64,000 nt of DNA from Meloidogyne chitwoodi (taxonomy: Eukaryota; Nematoda; Chromadorea; Rhabditida; Meloidogynidae): positions 248,001 through 312,000 of the forward strand of contig JACZZP010000002.1 in NCBI GenBank assembly GCA_015183035.1, read 5' to 3'. Positions 46,885-55,496 of the stretch are shown in pieces. The notes below the pieces were generated by a model. That model did no database searches, was not told the DNA's origin, and saw nothing but the letters and a program-made list of their open reading frames with translations. Each line of letters opens with the position of its first letter. Position 1 is the stretch's first letter. The position numbers and the translations under genes are program-made.

Positions 46885-49417
46885 ATGCCATTTCCTACCT
46901 TTGCAAAATATTTTCTTCAACTAATTGCAATTTTTATTGTTTATGGTAACTTTAATTTCTTCTAAATTGGGCATTTTGGGTTTTACCATTTTGACTTTTT
47001 TCATAATTTCAGCCTTTCCTTTATTTGCTCAACAAACTTTTAGCCCTTTTCTAACACCCGATGATTTTCGTTATAAAATTGATTCTGAATCTTTTACATT
47101 TTTAACAAAATTAGACTTTGAAAATGCGAGGAAATATAAAGAATTGATTGGTAGGATTTTATTAAATTTTTTAAATTAAAAATTTTTTAATTAAGAAGCA
47201 AAATCTAGAAGAAATTACATTTTAACTCAACAAAGGTATTACAGAGGTGATATACAAGGGAAAGCGGCATGGAAGGTAGTTTATTTTTATTTTTGACATT
47301 TTGAGATGTTGACATTTTGAGAAATTGAAATTTAAAGTTTTATCATTTTGAAATTTTACCATTTTGTAATTTTACCATTTTTAAATTTTACCATTTTGAA
47401 ATTTCGCACTTAATCTTTTAAAATTAAAAAATAAAATTATTTAAGAGAAAGGGAAATTCAAAAACTCCAACTTCACGTCGTTATAATGGAGTTTCCAATT
47501 CAATCAAAAAATGGAACAATGCACGTATTCCTTATATTTTAGGCTCAGATTATACAGCGAGGGAACGTGCTGTTCTTGCTAGGGCTTTTCAGGTACATAT
47601 TTGTCTGATTTTTAAAAATTCTGATTTTTAAATAAGTTCTGATTTTTATTCTTAAAATTCTGATTTTTAAAAATTCTGATTTTGAAATGTTCTGATTTTT
47701 ATTCTTAAAATTCTGATTTTTAAAAATTCTGATTTTGAAATAAGTTCTGCTTTTTATTCTTAAAATTCTGATTTTTAAATAAGTTCTGATTTTTATTCTT
47801 AAAATTCTGATTTCTAAATAATTTTAAGAATTCTGATTTAACAAATTCTGATTTTTAAAAATTCTGATTTTTATTCTTAAAAAGTTCTGATTTTTCTCAG
47901 GAATACCAAGGCCGAACTTGCATTAGATTTGTACCAAAAACAGAAAATGATCAAGATTTTCTTTATATTGGGAAAATTGACGGGTTTGTACATACAAAAA
48001 TAAATTTACAGCAATTTTAAAATTATATTTATTTTTTTAAAGTTGTTATTCTGATGTCGGTCGTGCTGGAGGAAGGCAAGAACTTTCTCTTGATGATGGG
48101 TGCCTTCACTTGGATACTGTAATTCACGAACTTGTATGTTCTAATTTTAATAAATACGGGAAAAATTGTTTTTATGCATCCCTCTACGTAATTGAACCTA
48201 AAAACTTAAAAACAAAAAAGGACGCTTCAGTGCCAATTTTCATTTTTCTGCGTTGAACCGACCTATACTTAATATTAATTTTTAAAACAACTAGATGCAT
48301 TCTATCGGTTTTTATCATGAACATGAACGTTGGGATCGTGACAATTACCTAATTATTTTATGGGAAAATATTGATAAAGGTTAGAGATTTTTTGTGATGA
48401 AGTGACCTAAAAATTTGTAAAAAATTTATAGAAGCTGTTGACCAATTTGGACGTGTTGATCTCGTGGAAAGTAACTATTATGGTCAAAAATACGGTAATT
48501 TTAAAAAAATTTACAGGACGTTTCGGTGCTAAAATTGAGTTTAAAATTTTTGCGCTGAAATGGCATTGAATTGATTTATGTAAAAACTCATTTATATTAT
48601 AGATTATCGTTCAATAATGCATTACGATAGTTTGGCATTTAGCAGAAATGGAAGAGAGACTTTAGTGGCTAGGGAGCCGGAAATGACAAACGTATAAATT
48701 ATTTAATTAAATTATAATTTTAATTGAAAATAAGCAAAATTAAGGTGATGGGATCAGCTACAGAATTTAGTCAAACAGAGTGAGATTTTTAAATTAAAAA
48801 ATTATTCAGACTCTAATGTCCTTAAATTATTCAGACTCTAATGTCCTTAAATTATTTAAATTTTTTAAAAAATCATAAAAGACATTTCATCACTCACATT
48901 TTTAGTCTTGCCAAAATTAGAGGAATGTATCAATGTGAAGTGAGTTTTTTACTGTAATACTCTAATAGACCTTTTTCTTTTTTTCGGACTCTAACACTTT
49001 TATTGAAGAATTTACTGGAGAAGATAATTCTTTAAGTACTGAAAGTGTTTTTCAATCCCCTTTCGCACCAAAATGGCTTCCATTTCAATTTATCTATAGT
49101 AGACCTTTTACCGTAACAGCTGGTACTCCAATAAAGCAACAACCTCCAATAATGTTTAATTTTGTTGAAAGAGGTAAATTTAAGAAAAGTCGAACTCTAA
49201 AAGTCGAAATACGAATTTTATAGATAAATTACCCAATTGTCCATTTTGGATTGCTTATTGCAACTTTCTCTTCTACAAAAGTTTATTACTTGAATTATGC
49301 CCTCAAACATGTTTTAATGCTAACAAAAATCAGAGATCTGAACTTTCTTATTCAAATTTAAACATGCGTAATTCATTTCCACTGTTTTTGAAAAAAAAGA
49401 GAAGAGGTGAAAATTAA
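46885..49417 (+). CDS. nas: Astacin zinc metallopeptidase with C-terminal ShKT module (nas family)
   Basis: About 12 exons, ATG 46885 to TAA 49415-49417. A signal peptide (MPFPTFAKYFLQLIAIFIVY) is followed by a propeptide. RYYRGDI resembles the inhibitory FxGD motif. The catalytic domain has YNGVSNSIKKW and then the zinc site HELMHSIGFYHEHERWDRDN (HExxHxxGxxHExxRxDR with three His, the Glu and the Asp) and the Met-turn SIMHYDSLAFSRNG. The domain closes with AKIRGMYQC. A linker then leads to one ShKT-like module (CPFWIAYC, LCPQTC) and a basic tail ending KKKRRGEN. Nematode astacins process cuticle collagens or act in digestion and hatching. The substrate is not deducible here, though a collagen gene lies next door. 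Introns contain TTCTGATTTTTAAAA arrays (47600-47905). Confidence 0.9.
47600..47905. repeat. ATTCTGATTTTTAAAA array in an astacin intron
   Basis: About 18 copies of ttctgattttt with variable spacers fill the intron after ARAFQ. Similar arrays occur in SKI2 introns at 44650-44830, 45200-45320 and 46040-46290. Confidence 0.85.
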
Positions 49418-49496
49418 AATTTTACCATTTTGAAATTTTATTTTAATATAATTTAACACTTTAATATTTGAAAATTTGGAACTTTTCTACTTTAGG

Positions 49497-49577
49497 ACCC
49501 ACCCCATTTATTCGCAAGAAAATATTTTTTATTTTTGGGTTAAAATATTTTCTTGCGAATAAATGGAGTGTTTACCT
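49497..49577. repeat. CCCCATTTATTCGC hairpin element, most perfect copy
   Basis: Begins acccaccccatttattcgca and ends cttgcgaataaatggagtgt. The 25-base arms are nearly exact inverted repeats around attttttatttttgggtt. Intergenic, between astacin and collagen 3' ends. Confidence 0.9.
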
Positions 49578-49639
49578 AATATAGACAAGTTACGAAGAGT
49601 TGACAAATTTAAAATAAAGTAATCAAATTTTGTTATTTA

Positions 49640-51738
49640 CTACTGTACATCGTGTGAGTGTTCAATTTTTATACGCTTCCCAATTCGTCGCTTGCCCTGA
49701 ACTGGCCGTCGCCTCCCAAACGGATTATCTGGCCCATATCCCGGAGAACGCACAACTTCTTTGTGAGAATTTGCCTTCGGACAAGGACAATAAAAACCAT
49801 CGGGACCAGGAGGACCTGAAAGCCCTGGAGGTCCTTCTTTGCCTGGGGCACCTTTTCGACCACTTTCTCCTGGCTCTCCTTAATTTGAAAATTAAAGTTA
49901 AATTAAGCAGATTTTGAAGAAAAAAGGTTTATAAGAAAAATCCGTTTATAAGGACAGGTGTCCTTATAAACGGATTTTCTAAAATTTGATTTTTTCAAAT
50001 TTTCCAACCTGCAAATCCTTGTTGTCCAACTTCTCCATGTTTTCCTGAAATTCATTTGTACCATAAATTTATTTATTTTAGTAATTTACCCTTAATTCCA
50101 TCCCTTCCCTTTGTTCCAATCCTTCCTCCTCTTCCTTGTTTTCCTTTAGGGCCTAAATCTCCTTTTTCACCTTTTATTGCTGCATTTCCAGGCGTTCCCT
50201 TGCTTCCAGGCTTGCCTTGTACTCCTTCACTTCCAGGTGGTCCAGGAGGTCCAATCGTTCCAATTGGACCTATCTGCGGGGAATTATTTGAAAAAGTAGT
50301 TGAACAAAGTTACCTCCCCTTTTTTTCCATATTTTCCATTCAATCCGTCAAGTCCCAGTAATCCTGGTATTCCGGGAATGCCTTGCTCCCCCCGTTCACC
50401 GCGCGGGCATATTCTACATTTTTGGACAAAATCGTAGTTAATTGGAAGAAAATTTCCAGGCAGTCCAGGCACTCCAGGAGGTCCCGGTTTTCCTTAAAAT
50501 TTTTTTTTATTTAAAATGTAAATAAAAGAACCATCAACTCCATCCACCCCTTTCGGACCGCTTTTTCCTTGTCTCCCCGGTGGACACGTATTTTCTGCAT
50601 TACAAGTACACATCTCATTTAAATTAAGTTGAACTTCATTTTTAGAGGGAAAACGCCTTTTACGTATTTTAACAGACGAAATGGTCATCATTAAATTATT
50701 AACATTTGTTCTGTAAAATAAAAATATTATTTAAGATATATTTTTTAACTCTTTTATAGTGGCAAGGGAACAAAGATATAGTAGAGGTAAGGGAACAAAG
50801 TTATAGTAGTGGTAAGGGAACAAAGTTATAGTAGAGGTAAGGGAACAAAGATATAGTAGAGGTAAGGGAACAAAGTTATAGTAGAGGTAAGGGAACAAAG
50901 ATATAGTAGAGGTAAGGGAACAAAGATATAGTAGAGGTAAGGGAACAAAGTTATAGTAGAGGTAAGGGAACAAAGATATAGTAGAGGTAAGGGAACAAAG
51001 TTATAGTAGTGGTAAGGGAACAAAGTTATAGTAGAGGTAAGGGAACAAAGATATAGTAGAGGTAAGGGAACAAAGTTATAGTAGAGGCAAGGGAACAAAG
51101 ATATAGTAGAGGTAAGGGAACAAAGTTATAGTAGTGGTAAGGGAACAAAGTTATAGTAGAGGTAAGGGAACAAAGATATAGTAGAGGTAAGGGAACAAAG
51201 TTATAGTAGAGGTAAGGGAACAAAGATATAGTAGAGGTAAGGGAACAAAGTTATAGTAGTGGTAAGGGAACAAAGTTATAGTAGAGGTAAGGGAACAAAG
51301 ATATAGTAGAGGTAAGGGAACAAAGTTATAGTAGAGGCAAGGGAACAAAGATATAGTAGAGGTAAGGGAACAAAGTTATAGTAGTGGTAAGGGAACAAAG
51401 TTATAGTAGAGGTAAGGGAACAAAGTTATAGTAGAGGCAAGGGAACAAAGATATAGTAGAGGTAAGGGCACCTCAGAACTTATGAATTTAAATGTCACTA
51501 TAAACAGAGTCAAATAAATTAAAAAAATAAATAAAATTCCTTTTAACCTAATATCCTTCTCATTTTGTTCAAAATCTTCTCTATAACCCTCCACCATTAA
51601 ATTAACATTATTAATTTTATTTAAAACATTAATAGTAAATTGAAGACTAATAATTAAACAAATTGACGTAGTTAAAAAAAGAGAAGAAAATTTAATAAAA
51701 AAGTGTTGATTTTTTAAAATTAGAGAGGAAAATGTCAT
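49640..51738 (-). CDS. col: Nematode cuticle collagen
   Basis: Start at ATG 51736-51738, because the frame upstream has no ATG and a ttttaaag acceptor lies just before it. Exon 1 encodes an N-terminal cuticle-collagen membrane/propeptide region (FIKFSSLFLTTSICLIISLQ). After intron 1, filled by a minisatellite, comes a furin-type site IRKRRFPSKN, a Cys cluster (MCTCNAENTCPPG), then Gly-X-Y blocks (GPIGTIGPPGPPG, GEPGESGRKGAPGKEGPPG) broken by a Cys interruption (QKCRICPRGERG). The C-terminal non-collagen part has YCPCPKAN and a basic tail RRRPVQGKRRIGKR, ending at TAG 49640-49642. Paired cysteines flanking the Gly-X-Y parts allow trimer crosslinking. It is a structural exoskeleton protein; expression is probably moult-linked (general knowledge of the family). 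The subfamily is not assigned. Confidence 0.9.
50757..51472. repeat. 25-bp minisatellite with 125-bp higher-order structure, in collagen intron 1
   Basis: About 28 tandem 25-mers of the form gtaagggaacaaag, then a or t, then tatagtag, then a or t, then g. Two variable sites alternate in a fixed order so that every five units (125 bases) the pattern repeats. An occasional gcaaggg variant recurs every 250 bases in part of the array. Because 25 is not a multiple of three, one strand stays open in all phases and yields long artificial reading frames. Confidence 0.97.
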
Positions 51739-52474
51739 TTTAAGCTTTAAAAAAATTAAAAAAATATTAACAAATTCTGTCAATATTATTCACATTTTAA
51801 AAAATAAATAAAAGAAAATGTCAGAAAAATGAACGATTAAGAAAATGATTTAATGGATATATTTTTGTTTTTTAATCCTTAAATTGCCTTTTTTTATTTA
51901 TTTTATGAATGAAAGCGTTATTTTTGTACTTTTTTTTGAAAAAAATTTTAGAGTAAAATTTTTTTAAAATTTTTGTTAAAAAATTAAAAATAATTGTTCA
52001 AATGTATTTAAAAAAATTGGAAAAAATTACGGGTTTTTAAGGTTTATAAATTTTTGGTTAGACACCTTTTCTCTCTTTTTTATACAAATACATTAATTTT
52101 CCCCGAAAAAAAATTTATTCTACAAATCTAATAGACAATTTAAAATAAAAAAGATTTAAAAACAATTTTACGAATAAATAGTATTGAAATATCTTTTTCC
52201 CCAAAAACATCTTTTGTTAAAATTAGAGTAGTCTGAGACAGATATTTTGTGGAAAATCGAGAAATCAAAAATACCCGAGGTTTTTTGGTCTCGGTATCGC
52301 CCAGATTAAACGTCGAGACATTCAGTTTCGAACCGATAAAACTGAAATTGTTGGAAAATTGGCGAGACTCTCAGTCCCGTACTATAAATAATCTTTTTTT
52401 TAATTTTTTTTTAATTTTTTTTGTATTTTTTATGTTTTTAATTTTTTTGTATTTCCCCCTTTGTACTCTTTCTT
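51739..52474. other. Intergenic region, no gene recognised
   Basis: AT-rich. 52200-52390 is more GC-rich with repeated cgaga and cccgt motifs (gtctcggtatcgcccagatt) and looks like a repeat relic; no homologous product is seen. Confidence 0.45.
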
Positions 52475-53813
52475 TCAATCGTCTGCTGGTTCACCTGCCA
52501 TTGGGTCATTAAAAGCTGAAAAATAAATTTAACTTTAAAATTAAATTTTACTTGTATTTGATTGTTGACCAATTTCAGATTTTCTTTTTTCTATTTCTGC
52601 GTTAGATAATTCTTTTAAACCAAGAAAGTCATTGTAAGCAGCGTTGTGATATTTTTCTAAATGTATTCTCATTAATCTTAAAGTATTTCTATCTTTATAT
52701 TTAAGGTTTAAGTGTTGTAAGTCACATTCTTTCTCATTAATAAAACATAAACAATGAACTGTATTATCATTGTCAATAACAAAATATTCATGAATTGGCG
52801 ATATAAATTCTTAAGTAAAAAATAAAATGTTATTTAAAAAATTACATTCCGCTCTCTAGAAGAAAAAATAGTGTTTAAAATATCATAAAACTAATAAAAA
52901 TTAAAAAATATTTAAAACTTACTCCGTTTATTAGCGCTAATTATTTCTTCTTTTGATTTTCCTCTTTTCAAGCCTTCATTTTTAAACAAAATATTATTAA
53001 TTAATACAAATTTAATTAGCTAAAACTATTTTGTTCGTTAAAGCTATTAGCGAAAGTGAGAAATAAAAGTTTGGTCACGAGCGGCATCGAACCTGCAATA
53101 ACCCGGTCTTATCTCACACATAATCGGATGCTCTACCGACTTAACTACCAGGCGACCGCATACATCTCTTTTAATATATCTTATATACCCCCGTCTAAGC
53201 GTTTTTAACTGCTAACAGCTATCTTCCTTACAATGGTTCAATTAATAAACATTTTAATAAAATTTTATTACTTAAATTTGCCTTTTGTTCAGTTAGTAGT
53301 GTTTCAATGTCTTTTTTCTTATTTAATTTTTCATAATCACTTGGCGTCAAATCATTTTTATGATATCTATTAAGATGTTTTACTAAATCGGACGTTGATG
53401 ATCCTCCTTGTGTACATTTATAATCGCAGTATTTACAAAAGGCAACCTTATTGAAATTAGGTGGATCGACATATTCTTTATATAAATTAAAATGTTTCCA
53501 AACAATTGATGCTAAAATAAAAGATTATATTTGTAGGGTACATCTGATATTCTGGAAAAGATAAAAATGTATTTTGGTCCAGGCCCCTTTACCCGGCCAT
53601 CTACCGGGTTGAACCTGAGACCCAAAATTCCAAGTTTTTCCGATTCGCGTCTCTACCGGTCAGTTCATATCTGATATTTTCAAAATTGCTAGCTTAAACT
53701 ATTTTCAACTTATTTTAATTAAATATTGCCAAAAAAATAAAACTCACAAAGACGTTCTTTTTCTTCTGCATTAATTTCTTCATAATAAACGTTTCCAATA
53801 TAAAAACCGCTTC
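52475..53813 (-). CDS. Protein with two BED-type zinc fingers (5' end unresolved)
   Basis: Five exons can be read on the minus strand. The first seen exon (53813 downward) encodes GFYIGNVYYEEINAEEKERL and needs one base from an exon not located. Next is a BED finger with SSIVWKHFNLYKEY, CKYC and HLNRYH. A basic segment NEGLKRGKSKEEIISANK follows, then a second, atypical finger with CLC, RIHLEKYH and NAAYNDFLGLKEL. The last exon ends DPMAGEPADD at TGA 52475-52477. BED fingers bind DNA in hAT transposases and in host regulators derived from them. No RNase H-like transposase core or dimerisation domain is present, so this looks like a domesticated or truncated derivative. Two introns contain tRNA-derived sequences. 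Confidence 0.6.
53073..53157 (-). repeat. tRNA-derived sequence with A and B boxes
   Basis: Minus strand, 85 bases: GGTCGCC at the 5' end, A-box-like TAGTTAAGTCGGTAGAGC, a four-base stem TTAT/ATAA around GTGTGAG (which would give anticodon GTG), B box GGTTCGATGCC, and GTGACC closing the acceptor. The T stem pairs badly and the D stem does not form, so I read it as a tRNA pseudogene or SINE head rather than a working tRNA. It sits in a BED-finger gene intron. Confidence 0.55.
53552..53668 (-). mobile_element. SINE-like tRNA-derived element with 10-bp target duplication
   Basis: The direct repeats atctgatatt at 53542-53551 and 53669-53678 bracket 117 bases. On the minus strand the insert starts with A-box-like TGACCGGTAGAGACGC, has a B box GGTTCAACCC within GGTCTCAGGTTCAACCC, and ends in an AT-rich tail. 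Pol III boxes, an AT-rich 3' tail and a target-site duplication together fit a SINE. It sits in the BED-finger gene's intron. Confidence 0.7.
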
Positions 53814-54037
53814 CTAAAAAAATAATTTTTTTTTTTGATTTAATTATATTTTTCTTAGGATAACTCTCTTATATAAATTAGAGGAAAATAAATAATTTTC
53901 AAATTTAATTATTTTATTTGAATTTGATTTTCCCCCATTTCTAATGGAAGCTAAAGAACTTGGACTATAAACTTCCAAAACCCACAAAATCATTTAAAAT
54001 TTTTAACTAATTTAAATAGGTATATAAAATAATAAAA

Positions 54038-54376
54038 CTAGCCAGCGTGAACATCTTCAGATTGTTGCTCATTTTCAGACTCATAATTTTCTTCATAATT
54101 TTCTTGTTCTTGGGGAAAATAAGTCACACCTGATGGAGGCTGATAAACTATTCCAATTTGATTAATTGGATGATTCATGTCCAGTGGAGTTTGATGAACT
54201 GTATAATGAGGTGGATCATTATATTGATGATCTGGTCCATAAGATTGAAACGAAGAATGTGAAGATTGGCCTTCTTTTTTTTTATTTTTTCCTCTACTAT
54301 TTTTCATACAATCCATTAGAGTAATCAAAATGGATATCATTAAAAATAAAACAAAAACAAAATTTGTTAAATTCAT
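54038..54376 (-). CDS. Small secreted acidic protein, unknown function
   Basis: Single exon, 112 residues. MNLTNFVFVLFLMISILITL is a signal peptide or anchor. A Lys-rich patch (SRGKNKKKEG), a Ser/Gln/His/Tyr/Pro-rich middle (YGPDHQYNDPPHY) and an acidic C-terminus (ENYEENYESENEQQSED) follow. The only cysteine is at the signal peptide boundary. No domain recognised. It could be a secreted effector or a cuticle-associated protein. Being a single uninterrupted exon is unusual for this window. Confidence 0.55.
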   Translation of the reverse strand: MNLTNFVFVLFLMISILITLMDCMKNSRGKNKKKEGQSSHSSFQSYGPDHQYNDPPHYTVHQTPLDMNHPINQIGIVYQPPSGVTYFPQEQENYEENYESENEQQSEDVHAG

Positions 54377-55496
54377 CTATAAAAATAATTATTATAAATA
54401 TTTATGAGGACAACTGAGGACTAAATTAAATTAAAAAAAAAAATTTTTAATGAATAAATTAGAAAAATACCCTTGTATTTATTTACCAATGCGCGTACGC
54501 CCAGTTTTATGAATATATTTTTTAATGTTATATTTACCTCATCCTTACCCTCTACCAGTTTACATAAAAACGGATTTTGAAATTATTAAAAATTATTTTT
54601 GGCAAAATTAAATTGAGAGATAATGCTAAAGGAAGGGAAGGGTAGAGCGAAAGGGACAGAAAAGTGAAAGGGACAACTATCTCTCTAATTTTGCCACAAT
54701 TCATTTAAATCTTTTCTTGACTAATTTTTGGCAGTACATCTCTTAAATAAATCTTCTTTTATCATTCCGCTTTTTTATATCAATGGATTCAATTATTGAA
54801 TTTCTCCTCATCCCACTCATTTGCCATTTTAGCTATAATTCGGCAATAAAAATTAATCAAAGTACTAATTGCAGGTGAATTTAAATTTTAAAAGGGCATT
54901 TATTTTAATTAATGTTTTAAATTTAATTAATTAATTTATTTTTATTTATTTTTAAATAAATTAATTATTATTTTTGCTAATTAATAAATAAAATTGAAAA
55001 ACAAAAAAATACATAAGATTCTCTAAGGATTAGCATAAAGAGCCTTTCCATAAATTTCTCAATATAAACTTTAATTTTAAATAATTCTAATTTTATTATT
55101 TATTTTTTAAAGTTTACATCTCTCAAACATTTTAACTATTAGCCTTTTCCACTGGTTTTTAATTATAAAATTTTTCTTTAATTTTTTTACAATTTTATAT
55201 CATCAAATAATAGTAAAAAATGTATTAAACAATTAAAAAGTTATGTTATTAATTTTGGTAATTTATAGGCTAACGAACTTTTATGTTCCTTACGCACCAC
55301 TCGCCTAGTGCGTAGGGAACATAGGTTAACCAACTTTTTTAAAAAAAGTTTTAAATTTAATTTTTAGATAATTCTATTATAAAATAATAGTAAAAAATTG
55401 TATTAATTTTATAAACAAATAAAATAATTATTTTTAAATTAAATAGGTATTAATTTTTGATTAAATATTCCAATATTTTTTATTTTTTCTATCAAT
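54377..55496. other. AT-rich intergenic region with two inverted-repeat structures
   Basis: No gene seen. 54599-54694 is bracketed by tggcaaaattaaattgagag and tctctaattttgcca. 55268-55338 holds a strong hairpin (separate entry). Confidence 0.5.
55268..55338. repeat. GC-rich hairpin flanked by direct repeats
   Basis: tatgttccttacgcac (55282-55297) pairs with gtgcgtagggaacata (55308-55323) with one mismatch around a ten-base loop. aggctaacgaactttt precedes and aggttaaccaactttt follows in direct orientation. It is isolated in very AT-rich DNA. Confidence 0.75.

Noticed and set aside
50731..51475. Several long overlapping minus-strand frames rich in Phe-Pro-Leu-Tyr repeats
   Set aside because: They are the 25-bp minisatellite read through in successive phases; they lie in collagen intron 1 and have no independent coding signal.
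51739..51783. Upstream extension of the collagen start
   Set aside because: The extension begins with TTG, not ATG, and a splice-acceptor-like ttttaaag lies between it and the chosen ATG.
52249..52512. Plus-strand 87-codon frame
   Set aside because: It starts at a non-ATG codon, overlaps the antisense of the last BED-finger exon, and has a poly-Phe low-complexity half.
53073..53157. Functional tRNA-His(GTG)
   Set aside because: The D and T stems do not pair and the sequence does not resemble a normal His tRNA; kept only as tRNA-derived.
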